NCBI RefSeq assembly: GCF_014649755.1
Contig: NZ_BMTQ01000018.1
Coordinates: 62,001-126,000, forward strand
DNA: 64,000 nucleotides
Direction: 5' to 3'
From: Streptomyces litmocidini
GTDB lineage: Bacteria; Actinomycetota; Actinomycetes; Streptomycetales; Streptomycetaceae
Positions 1 through 6,948 of this stretch are shown one piece after another. Each line of letters begins with the position of its first letter. The stretch's first letter is position 1. A program made the translations under genes and the position numbers. Below the pieces are notes generated by a model. That model was not told the DNA's origin and did not search any database. It saw only the letters and a program-made list of their open reading frames with translations.

Positions 1-1
1 G

Positions 2-574
2 GAGGAGCAGGTCTCCTTCGACCTGCGCGCCTTCCCGCTGGAGCTGCTGAACGACGCCCCGAGCCCGCGCCCCGGCACGGACAGCGAGGTCGCCCGGATG
101 GCCAGCCTGGAGCCGGCCGCCGGCTGGCAGCTGTGGCAGGCCAAGGACTGGCTGTACCCCTCGACGACGCTGCCCGCCCTGGAGGCGGTGCTCGCCGCGA
201 AGGAGCAGAGCCTGAACGCCTCGGAGCAGCTCGACCTCGGGCTCCGCCGGGCCTTCTGGGCCGAGTCGCGCTGCATCAGCCACCGCAAGGTGATCCTGGA
301 CGTGGCCGCGGAGACGGGTGCCGTCGACGTCGACGCCCTCACCGAGGCGCTGGACGACGGGCGGGCCCGCCGGGCCCTCGCCGACCAGGCCGCCCTGTCC
401 AAGAGCGACCGCGTGAACTGCAGCCCCCACCTGTTCCTCCCCGACGGCTCCGACCACGCCAACCCCGGCATCGACGTGGGCTGGGAGGGCGCGTACGGCA
501 TCGGCTGGCCGGTGATCGCCTCGGACGACCCGAAGGTGTACGAGGACATCCTGCTGCGGGCCGCCACGGAGTAG
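2..574 (+). CDS. DsbA-family thioredoxin-fold oxidoreductase, C-terminal part (5' end outside window)
   Basis: The reading frame is open from base 2 and ends with TAG at 572-574, so only the C-terminal 190 residues are present. The stretch 'WAESRCISHRKVILDVAAET' looks like the helical insertion of DsbA/FrnE-type proteins. The 'CSPHLFLPDGSDHANPGI' segment carries the cis-Pro-like 'SPHLF' turn used by DsbA and the Rv2466c-like nitroreductases. The CxxC active site would lie upstream and cannot be checked. The ATG at base 98 is internal and is not the start. Family-level role, from known relatives: thiol-disulfide or mycothiol-linked redox chemistry in the cytoplasm. It ends just before a strong terminator, so it is transcriptionally separate from the downstream operon. 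Confidence 0.75.
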   Translation, partial: EEQVSFDLRAFPLELLNDAPSPRPGTDSEVARMASLEPAAGWQLWQAKDWLYPSTTLPALEAVLAAKEQSLNASEQLDLGLRRAFWAESRCISHRKVILDVAAETGAVDVDALTEALDDGRARRALADQAALSKSDRVNCSPHLFLPDGSDHANPGIDVGWEGAYGIGWPVIASDDPKVYEDILLRAATE

Positions 575-607
575 TCGGAGAAAGCCGCCGCCGGCGGCCG
601 AAAAAGA

Positions 608-661
608 GAACGACGGCCAGGCATTCCCTTTCACGGAATGCCTGGCCGTCGTTCCTTTTTT
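608..661 (+). terminator. Rho-independent terminator after the DsbA-like gene
   Basis: A perfect 20-bp inverted repeat (608-627 with 635-654) encloses a 7-nt loop and is followed by C and six T (656-661). This is the clearest intrinsic terminator in the window and insulates the downstream biosynthetic operon from readthrough. Confidence 0.92.
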
Positions 662-710
662 CCTCCGGCAGAACATCGCGGTGATTATTAATTGCGTGAC
701 CCGTCCGTTA

Positions 711-739
711 TTCGCAAGGCCGCTCGAAGCTCCTACAGT
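711..739 (+). promoter_or_regulatory. Putative promoter of the nitroimidazole (roh) operon
   Basis: TTCGCA (711-716), 17-bp spacer, TACAGT (734-739), resembling a housekeeping sigma-70 type promoter with a weak -35. It lies 54 bp before the rohP ATG, and a CAGGAG ribosome site sits at 782-787. An AT-rich patch (683-692) just upstream is unusual in this sequence and could bind a regulator. Predicted from sequence only. Confidence 0.45.
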
Positions 740-750
740 CATTCACGCCG

Positions 751-762
751 CCGGAATTCCGG
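751..762. promoter_or_regulatory. Palindrome in the rohP leader, possible operator
   Basis: CCGGAATTCCGG is a perfect 12-bp palindrome. It lies roughly 10 bp after the predicted transcription start and 30 bp before rohP. Its position suits a repressor or an mRNA hairpin. No regulator gene is present in the operon itself. Confidence 0.3.
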
Positions 763-792
763 ACGGGTTTCGTATCGACAGCAGGAGTTCTC

Positions 793-1971
793 ATGTCGTT
801 GACCGACAAGGCAGACGTCAGCACCTTCGTCGACCTCACCCAGCACGAGATCGAGGCCCTGAAGACCCGCTTCAACCTGGCCGACGCCCACACGCACCAG
901 CGCCAGTCCGCCTCCCAGGAGCGGATCGTCTCGCGGCTCCCCGAGCTCTGGCACGAGTCGGAGACGAAGCAGCAGGCGCACTTCGAGCGCCAGTTCGTCG
1001 ACGCCTTCTTCCGCCTGCACCAGCAGCCCACCGCCCGGGCGATGGACCGCACGCTCCTCTCGTACTCCGCCAGCGTCTCCACCATGGTCGCCGGCATGTT
1101 CCTCAAGCAGCGCGGGATGTCGGTGCAGCTGGTGGAGCCCTGCTTCGACAACCTGGTCGACCTGCTGCGCAACATGCAGGTGCCGCTCGGGCCGGTCGAC
1201 GAGTCGGTGCTGCACGACAAGGACGCCATCTACGAGCGCCTGGTCGAGTCGATCGACGCCGACGCCATCTACCTGGTCGACCCCAACAACCCCACGGGCT
1301 TCACCCTGCTCGCCGAGAAGCTGGAGGGCTTCCGCGAGGTCGTCCGCTACTGCGTGGACCACGACAAGGTCCTGGTGATGGACTTCTGCTTCGCCTCCTT
1401 CGCGCTGTGCGACGAGGGCATCGGCCGCGTCGACATCTACAAGCTCCTGGAGGAGTCCGGCGTCACCTACATGGTCATGGAGGACACCGGCAAGACCTGG
1501 CCGATCCAGGACGCCAAGTGCGCCATGATCACCGCCAGCCGGGACATCCAGGAGGAGGTCTACAACCTCCACACCAGCGTCCTGCTGAACGTCTCGCCGT
1601 TCGTCCTCAACATGGTCACGCAGTACATCGAGGACTCCATCGAGGACGGCTTCGCCTCGGTCCGCGACATCATCAAGACCAACGGCGACGCCGCCCGCGC
1701 CGCCCTCGACGGCACCATCCTGGAGTTCCAGGAGCCGGTCGTCGGCACCAGCGTCGCCTGGTTCCGCATCAAGCCGGAGCACCTGACCGCCACCCAGCTG
1801 CAGGCCGTCCTCTTCGACGAGGAGGTGTACGTCCTGCCGGGCACCTTCTTCTACTGGAACACCAAGGAGAAGGGCGAGCGCTTCATCCGCCTGGCCCTGG
1901 CCCGCGAGCCCGAGGTGTTCGCCGGCGCGATGGAGCGGATGCGGAAGGTGCTCGAGCGCTATGCGGCCTGA
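793..1971 (+). CDS. rohP: PLP- and O2-dependent L-arginine 4-hydroxylase (RohP/MppP/Ind4 family)
   Basis: Fold type I aminotransferase-like enzyme of 392 residues. Visible motifs are DPNNPTGF at 163-170, the pyridine-nitrogen Asp in MDFCF (Asp197), and the Schiff-base Lys in EDTGKTW (Lys234). The N-terminus carries a TxxE signature (Thr16, Glu19) and histidines (33 and 35). In RohP and MppP this N-terminal segment closes over the active site and separates the oxidases from true transaminases. Known family reaction: L-Arg + O2 gives (S)-4-hydroxy-2-ketoarginine. Identification rests on these motifs plus the neighbours: a DapA-type aldolase, a DUF6190 protein and a di-iron N-oxygenase follow in the order of the Streptomyces cattleya roh cluster. 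ATG 793 has the ribosome site CAGGAG. A plain class I/II aminotransferase is the alternative. Confidence 0.82.
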   Translation: MSLTDKADVSTFVDLTQHEIEALKTRFNLADAHTHQRQSASQERIVSRLPELWHESETKQQAHFERQFVDAFFRLHQQPTARAMDRTLLSYSASVSTMVAGMFLKQRGMSVQLVEPCFDNLVDLLRNMQVPLGPVDESVLHDKDAIYERLVESIDADAIYLVDPNNPTGFTLLAEKLEGFREVVRYCVDHDKVLVMDFCFASFALCDEGIGRVDIYKLLEESGVTYMVMEDTGKTWPIQDAKCAMITASRDIQEEVYNLHTSVLLNVSPFVLNMVTQYIEDSIEDGFASVRDIIKTNGDAARAALDGTILEFQEPVVGTSVAWFRIKPEHLTATQLQAVLFDEEVYVLPGTFFYWNTKEKGERFIRLALAREPEVFAGAMERMRKVLERYAA

Positions 1972-2497
1972 CACCACCCCCGAGGCGACCGACCACGCCC
2001 CCGCGGTGTTCATCGACGCCACCCTCTTCATGGGCATGCACAGCGAGGACGCCGCCGTCCGCGCCGGCGCCAAGGCCTTCTTCGTCGGCCGGCTGGCCGC
2101 CGGGGACGCCGGCCGGGTCCTGATGAACTGGGAGCAGGTCGGCCGCTGCGACGACCTGGTGTGGGGCTACGAGCGGAAGGTCCAGGACGAGTACTACCCG
2201 TTCATGGACGTCCTCCACACCGACCTGGCCATCGACCGCGTCCCGTACGACGAGGACGACCTGCGGCGGGCCTTCACCACCCCCGCGCTCGAGGGCCTGC
2301 CCACGCACGAGCGCCTGCTCCTCGCGCAGGTCATCGGCCGGGGCGGCACGCTGCACACGGCGAGCCCCCGGCTGACCGGACGGACCGACCTGCCCGTCGT
2401 GCCGGTCGGCGCCGCCGAGGAGGCCTCGTTCCCCACGTACCTGGAGGACCTCTACCGGCGCTCGCTGGTGCTGACGGTCGACTCCGACACCCTCTGA
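1961..2497 (+). CDS. rohQ: DUF6190 / PIN-like protein, probable 2-aminoimidazole-forming cyclase (RohQ)
   Basis: Protein of 178 residues whose start overlaps the end of rohP by 11 bp, so translation is probably coupled. The N-terminal 'AVFIDATLFMGMHSED' with Asp19 and the mid-protein acidic patch look like a PIN nuclease fold. The usual C-terminal PIN Asp is missing: the equivalent segment reads 'TLHTASPRL'. A degenerate PIN scaffold used for small-molecule chemistry fits its place between the arginine hydroxylase and the retro-aldolase. In the described azomycin route, a protein at this position converts guanidinoacetaldehyde to 2-aminoimidazole. The assignment is by synteny and family and not by a diagnostic catalytic motif, so the function is inferred. 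Confidence 0.68.
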   Translation: MRPDTTPEATDHAPAVFIDATLFMGMHSEDAAVRAGAKAFFVGRLAAGDAGRVLMNWEQVGRCDDLVWGYERKVQDEYYPFMDVLHTDLAIDRVPYDEDDLRRAFTTPALEGLPTHERLLLAQVIGRGGTLHTASPRLTGRTDLPVVPVGAAEEASFPTYLEDLYRRSLVLTVDSDTL

Positions 2498-2520
2498 AGA
2501 TCTCGAAGGGCACCGCACTC

Positions 2521-3327
2521 ATGCCTGACACCTACTCCGGGACCGTCGTCCCGTTGATCACCCCCCTCGACGAGCACGGCACCGTCGACGAGCAGAGCGT
2601 CGTCCGGCTCCTGGACCACATCCGGGCCGAGGTCACGGGCCTCATGCCGGCCCTGACCTCCGGCGAGGGCTGGAAGCTCGACGCCCGGCAGTGGCAGGAC
2701 GTCGTCACGTACACCGTCAAGCACGCCGACGGCCTCCCCGTGCTCGCCGGGATCCAGCTCCCCGACACCGCCTCGGTGATCGACCGGGCCCGCACCGCCG
2801 CCGAGATCGGCGCCGACGCCGTCGTCGTCACCACGCCGTTCGGCGCCGACGTGACGCAGGACCAGATCGTCGAGCACTACCGGGCGATCCGCGCGGCCCT
2901 CGACATACCGATCTTCCTCTACAACGAGGAGGCGCTGTCGGGCAACCGGATCGAGTTCGAGACCCTGATCACGATCTGCAAGGAGATCCCCGGGATCGTC
3001 GGCATCAAGGAGTCCAGCGGCGACGCCGCCTTCACCCGCAGGATGACCGAGGCCGGCACCGGCATCCCGGTCTTCGAGGGCTGGGAGAACCTCCTCGTCG
3101 ACGCCCGCGGCATCCAGGGTTTCATCGGCCCGCTGGCCAACCTCGAACCCGGACTGTGCAACGCCATGCTGGTCGACCCGACCCCGGACCGCCAGGCGGA
3201 GATCAACACCGTCTGCGAGAAGTACGGCGTCTTCCGCGACGACTGGTACCGGTGGGTGAAGAAGGAGCTGCACGCCCGCGGCGTGATCTCCTCCCCCACC
3301 ACGCACGAGGAGGCGAAGGCGGCATGA
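2521..3327 (+). CDS. rohR: DapA-superfamily retro-aldolase releasing guanidinoacetaldehyde (RohR)
   Basis: 268-residue dihydrodipicolinate synthase-like TIM barrel, about 25-30 residues shorter than DapA. The Schiff-base lysine is Lys163 in 'GIKESSGD' and the helper tyrosine is Tyr134 in 'IFLYNE'. DapA-type pyruvate-Schiff-base enzymes also run retro-aldol cleavages. In the roh pathway the substrate is 4-hydroxy-2-ketoarginine, giving pyruvate and guanidinoacetaldehyde. The start ATG 2521 lies 23 bp after rohQ, and the stop overlaps the next start as ATGA. True lysine biosynthesis is unlikely in this context. Placement in the DapA superfamily is certain; the substrate is inferred from the cluster. 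Confidence 0.8.
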   Translation: MPDTYSGTVVPLITPLDEHGTVDEQSVVRLLDHIRAEVTGLMPALTSGEGWKLDARQWQDVVTYTVKHADGLPVLAGIQLPDTASVIDRARTAAEIGADAVVVTTPFGADVTQDQIVEHYRAIRAALDIPIFLYNEEALSGNRIEFETLITICKEIPGIVGIKESSGDAAFTRRMTEAGTGIPVFEGWENLLVDARGIQGFIGPLANLEPGLCNAMLVDPTPDRQAEINTVCEKYGVFRDDWYRWVKKELHARGVISSPTTHEEAKAA

Positions 3328-4208
3328 GCACCACCCCCGCCTCCCCCACCGCCGAATCCCCCGTGCCCGTGGCCGCGCACTCGATCGCGGCCCCGGCCGC
3401 GACCTCCCAGCGCGAACTCCACTCCCTCTACCGGCGGGTGCCCAACCTCGGCGACTACGGCTCGATGACCGCGATCGAGGAGCGGTGGATCCTGCCGAAG
3501 GCGCGGGCCTACGAGGCCTCCGCCCCCCGCTTCGGCTCGGCCGGCGAACTGCTCCAGGCGCTCAAGGAGTTCCTCGCCGAGGAGGAGGCCGCGCTCCCGG
3601 AGAGCGCGACCTTCCTCGCCGAGCACGCGACGCTCGACCAGTTCAAGGTGATCGTGCGGCAGTTCGCGCTCGACGGGCTCACCGAGTCCGAGTCGCTGCT
3701 CCCGGTCGTCCCCCGGCTGCCGTACCGCTCGGCGATGGCGGTCTTCCGCGTCCTCATCGACGAACTCGGCTGCGGCAACGAGGAGAAGGCGCACTCCCAG
3801 CTCTACCGGGACCTGCTCACCGAGCTGGGGATGAGCCTGGAGCTCGACGACTACCTCGACGAGACGACCCCGGAGTGCTACGCGTACGTCAACATGTTCC
3901 ACTGGCTGGCGAGCCGGGCGTCGTCCCCCCAGTACTTCCTGGGGGCGTACGCCTACTTCGAGACCAGCGTCCTGTACGCCTTCCAGAGCTTCGCCCGGGC
4001 GGCGAAGCGGCTCGGGATCGTCCACGACGCCTACTACACCGAGCACCTGTACATCGACTCGTACCACAGCAATCACATGCGTACGGCGATCCGCGCGCTC
4101 GACGAGCCGGACTTCGCGAAGATCTGGGCGGGGGCGCGGCTGGCCTCCGACATCGTCGGCGAGGCCCAGGAAGCGGCGATCGCGCTGGCGCGGGAGACCG
4201 TCGCATGA
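3324..4208 (+). CDS. rohS: Haem-oxygenase-like di-iron N-oxygenase (RohS-type, 2-aminoimidazole to 2-nitroimidazole)
   Basis: 294-residue all-helical protein of the haem-oxygenase-like di-iron oxidase (HDO) superfamily. The ligand pattern matches SznF-type enzymes: Glu147-x9-His157 in 'DELGCGNEEKAHSQLY' and His241-x3-Asp245-x2-His248 in 'HLYIDSYH'. Glu121 and Glu213 are further candidate ligands. The N-terminal 30 residues are Ala/Pro/Thr-rich and probably disordered. Known family role: oxygenation of an amine nitrogen with O2 at a transient di-iron site; in azomycin biosynthesis the six-electron oxidation of 2-aminoimidazole. The ATG overlaps the rohR stop (ATGA). The Rieske gene that follows is a likely electron donor. 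Confidence 0.8.
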   Translation: MSTTPASPTAESPVPVAAHSIAAPAATSQRELHSLYRRVPNLGDYGSMTAIEERWILPKARAYEASAPRFGSAGELLQALKEFLAEEEAALPESATFLAEHATLDQFKVIVRQFALDGLTESESLLPVVPRLPYRSAMAVFRVLIDELGCGNEEKAHSQLYRDLLTELGMSLELDDYLDETTPECYAYVNMFHWLASRASSPQYFLGAYAYFETSVLYAFQSFARAAKRLGIVHDAYYTEHLYIDSYHSNHMRTAIRALDEPDFAKIWAGARLASDIVGEAQEAAIALARETVA

Positions 4209-4516
4209 CGGCCGTGCCCGCCGGGCGGCAGGGCTCCGGCGAGCCCACCGTCCGCCAGGTGACCGAGGACCTGGTCCTGGTCGAGGTCGGCGGCCGCAAG
4301 GTCCTCGCGGCCGCCGTCTGCCCCCACCGCGGGGGCCGGCTCAAGTACGGCAGGGTCGACGGGGACAGGCTGCGGATCACCTGCCCCCTGCACCACACGA
4401 CCTTCGACCTGACCAGCGGCGAGCGCACCTCGGGGGCGGCCTGCGCCGCCCTCCGGGTGGTCGACGTGCTGCCCGGCCAGGGCCGTCCCGAGGATCCCGC
4501 CGGGGGCGCCTCATGA
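4205..4516 (+). CDS. Rieske-type [2Fe-2S] ferredoxin
   Basis: 103-residue stand-alone Rieske domain. The cluster ligands are Cys39-x-His41 in 'CPHRGG' and Cys60-x2-His63 in 'CPLHH'. There is no oxygenase domain, so it acts as an electron carrier in the cytoplasm. It overlaps the upstream N-oxygenase and the downstream transporter genes by 4 bp each (ATGA), so the three are translationally coupled. I infer that it passes electrons from the flavin reductase encoded at 5969 to the di-iron centre of the N-oxygenase. Rieske proteins of this size also serve dioxygenases and nitrite reductases, but neither is nearby. Confidence 0.85.
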   Translation: MTAVPAGRQGSGEPTVRQVTEDLVLVEVGGRKVLAAAVCPHRGGRLKYGRVDGDRLRITCPLHHTTFDLTSGERTSGAACAALRVVDVLPGQGRPEDPAGGAS

Positions 4517-5964
4517 CCACCACACCGACCGGGGCGGCGTCCACCGCGGCGCCGCCCCGTGCGGCGGTCGACCACGACGGCATCGCCCCGGTGCCCGAGG
4601 CGGAGCGCACCTCGACGCCGGGCGACTTCGGCTGGATCTGGCCCTCCGCGCAGTTCTCGTTCGGCACGGTGGTGCTCGGCGCGCTGCCCGTGGTCTTCGG
4701 TCTCGGCTGGTGGGCCTCGGCGAGCGCGATCGCGGCGGGCGTCGCCGTCGGGACGGCTCTGCTCGCGCCGCTCGCCCGGTTCGGCGTCCGCACCGGCACC
4801 AACGATCCGGTGTCGAGCGGAGCGCACTTCGGGGTGCGGGGCAGGGTCGTCGGCAACGTCATCACGGTGGTGACGGCGCTCGGCTTCTTCGCGATCGCGG
4901 TGTGGACGGGCGGCACGGCCGTCATGGTCGCGGGCCACCGGCTGTTCTCCACGCCGACGGGTCCGGGCGCGCTGACCGTCGCGATGTTCGTGACGGCGGC
5001 GGCGGTCGCGCTGGTCGCCGTGCGCGGGCACGAGACGCTGGTCCGGACGTACCGGATCACGGCGGTCACCGGCGGGGCGGTCCTGCTCGGCACCGCCCTC
5101 GTGCTCGCGCCGAAGTTCGACGCGGGGTACGCCGGCGGGCCCCTGGCGCTCGACAGCACCCTGCACACCTGGCTGCTCGCGGCGACCGCGTCCGCGACCG
5201 TGCCCCTGTCGTACGCCACGTTCCAGGGCGACTACACCCGCTACATGCCGGCCACCACCCCCACCGGCCGGGTGGTGCGGGCGAGCGGCGTCTCGATGTT
5301 CCTCAGCAGCCTCGCGGCCCTGCTCACCGGCGCGTACGTGACGACGCTCTTCCCCGTGCCCGACGAGCCGTGGCTGCAGGGCCTGACGGACGCCGTGCCG
5401 GGCTGGTTCGCGGTGGCCGTGGTGGTCTTCGGCTTCGCGGGCACCCTGCCGCAGGCCGGGCTGTGCCTGTACGCGGCCGGGCTCTCCGCCAACTCGGTGT
5501 TCTGGCGCTCCTCGCGGGCCGCCGTGACCACGGTGGTCGCGCTGCTCGCGGCGGCCGTGCTGTACCTCGGGGCGGTGGTGTACGACGCGATGGACGCCAT
5601 GTCGGCGTTCGTGACGCTGCTCCTCACGGTCGTGGCCCCGTGGGCGGCCGTGCTCTCCGTCGGGTACGTGCTCCACCGGGGCCGGTACGACGCGGAGGCG
5701 CTGCGGACGTTCACCACGGGCGGCGGCGGACGGTACTGGTACGCGGGCGGGGTCAACCCGCGGGCCGCCACGGCCTTCGCGGCCGGCGCCTTCGTCGGGG
5801 TCCTCTGGGTCAACAACCCGCTGTACACCGGCCCCTTGACCGGCCTCACGGGCGGGGTGGACCTGAGCCTGCCCGCCTCCTTCCTGGTCGCCGCCGTGCT
5901 GTACGGGGTGGTGTGCCGGGTGTGGCCGGAGCCGCTGCTGCCGCCGTCACGAGGTGCGAGGTGA
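4513..5964 (+). CDS. NCS1-family (purine/cytosine permease-like) transporter
   Basis: 483 residues with about twelve hydrophobic segments. Start ATG overlaps the Rieske stop. The N-terminal motif 'FGWIWPSAQFSFGTVVLGAL' and the internal 'NDPVSSGAHFG' and 'GDYTRYMP' are characteristic of cytosine/allantoin/hydantoin NCS1 carriers (CodB, PucI, Mhp1). These carry small nitrogen heterocycles across the cytoplasmic membrane with Na+ or H+. Inside this operon the likely cargo is 2-nitroimidazole or 2-aminoimidazole. NCS1 proteins are mostly importers, so whether it exports the product, recovers the intermediate or takes in something else is open. Confidence 0.85.
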   Translation: MTTTPTGAASTAAPPRAAVDHDGIAPVPEAERTSTPGDFGWIWPSAQFSFGTVVLGALPVVFGLGWWASASAIAAGVAVGTALLAPLARFGVRTGTNDPVSSGAHFGVRGRVVGNVITVVTALGFFAIAVWTGGTAVMVAGHRLFSTPTGPGALTVAMFVTAAAVALVAVRGHETLVRTYRITAVTGGAVLLGTALVLAPKFDAGYAGGPLALDSTLHTWLLAATASATVPLSYATFQGDYTRYMPATTPTGRVVRASGVSMFLSSLAALLTGAYVTTLFPVPDEPWLQGLTDAVPGWFAVAVVVFGFAGTLPQAGLCLYAAGLSANSVFWRSSRAAVTTVVALLAAAVLYLGAVVYDAMDAMSAFVTLLLTVVAPWAAVLSVGYVLHRGRYDAEALRTFTTGGGGRYWYAGGVNPRAATAFAAGAFVGVLWVNNPLYTGPLTGLTGGVDLSLPASFLVAAVLYGVVCRVWPEPLLPPSRGAR

Positions 5965-5968
5965 TGCC

Positions 5969-6895
5969 ATGACCACGCTCACGGACCGGCTGGTCGTCCG
6001 GTCGGTCGTCCGGGAGGCCGAGGGGGTCCGCGGGCTGCTGCTCGCCGATCCGACGGGCGCCGACCTGGCGCCCTGGGAGCCCGGTGCGCACCTGGAGGTG
6101 ACGCTGCCGTCCGGCACGATCCGGCACTACTCGCTCTGCGGCGACCCGGCGGACCGGAGCACGTACCGGCTCGGGGTGCTGCGCGAAGCAGCGGGCCGGG
6201 GCGGCTCCGAGGAGATCCACACCGCCGTCGACGAGGGCACGGTCCTCGGGATCCGGGGCCCGTTCAACCGCTTCCCGCTGGTGCCCGCCGAGCGGTACCT
6301 GTTCGTCGCGGGCGGCATCGGCATCACCCCCCTGCTGCCGATGATCCGCTCCCTGCCGCCGGGCTCGTGGTCCCTGCTGTACGGCGGCCGGAGCCTGGGG
6401 TCCATGGCGTACCGCGAGGAGCTCGCCGGGCTCCCGGGCGTCACGCTCGTCCCGCAGGACACGGCGGGGCTGCCCGACCTGGACGCCGTCCTGGCCGGGC
6501 TGCCGGCGGACACGGCCGTGTACTGCTGCGGACCCGAGGGGCTGCTGCGGGCGGTGGAGGAGCGGTGGGCGGGGCCGCTGCACACGGAGCGGTTCGGTGC
6601 GGCGCCGGTGGAGGGGCCCTCCGGCGAGGGCGGGTTCGAGGTCGAGCTGCGGCGGACCGGGCGGATCCTGCGCGTGGAGGCCGGGCGGACCCTGCTCGAC
6701 ACCGTGCGCGAGGTGGTGCCGGGTGTGGCGTACTCCTGTGAGGAGGGCTGGTGCGGCACCTGTGAGACGAAGGTGCTGGCCGGGACTCCCGAGCACCACG
6801 ACTCCGTCCTCGGCGAGGACGAGAAGGCCTCGGGCACGACGATGATGATCTGCGTGGGGCGCTCGCGCGGCGGCCGTCTCGTGCTCGACCTCTGA
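5969..6895 (+). CDS. PDR/VanB-type ferredoxin reductase: flavin, NADH and plant-type 2Fe-2S domains
   Basis: 308 residues in three modules: flavin-binding barrel with 'RHYSLCG', NAD domain with 'VAGGIGITPLLPM', and a C-terminal plant-type ferredoxin with 'CEEGWCGTCETKV' and the last Cys in 'MMICVG'. This is the phthalate dioxygenase reductase layout (NADH to FMN to 2Fe-2S). ATG 5969 is preferred because GAGGTG lies 6-11 bp before it; an ATG five codons upstream would overlap the transporter stop. As the last gene of the operon it probably reduces the Rieske protein, which then supplies the di-iron N-oxygenase. No oxygenase large subunit is nearby. Confidence 0.9.
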   Translation: MTTLTDRLVVRSVVREAEGVRGLLLADPTGADLAPWEPGAHLEVTLPSGTIRHYSLCGDPADRSTYRLGVLREAAGRGGSEEIHTAVDEGTVLGIRGPFNRFPLVPAERYLFVAGGIGITPLLPMIRSLPPGSWSLLYGGRSLGSMAYREELAGLPGVTLVPQDTAGLPDLDAVLAGLPADTAVYCCGPEGLLRAVEERWAGPLHTERFGAAPVEGPSGEGGFEVELRRTGRILRVEAGRTLLDTVREVVPGVAYSCEEGWCGTCETKVLAGTPEHHDSVLGEDEKASGTTMMICVGRSRGGRLVLDL

Positions 6896-6903
6896 GGACC
6901 GGG

Positions 6904-6933
6904 GCCCGTACCGGCGCGTTCGCCGGTACGGGC
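6904..6933. terminator. Bidirectional hairpin between convergent operons
   Basis: GCCCGTACCGGCG (6904-6916) pairs with CGCCGGTACGGGC (6921-6933) around a CGTT loop. It sits 9 bp after the reductase stop and 15 bp from the stop of the facing dehydrogenase gene, so it can close both transcripts. Confidence 0.75.
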
Positions 6934-6948
6934 TTCCGCTCGTCGGGG

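Noticed and set aside
708..1229. Open frames on the minus strand opposite rohP
   Set aside because: Compositional shadows of a gene with intact family motifs; no ribosome sites and repetitive amino acid content.
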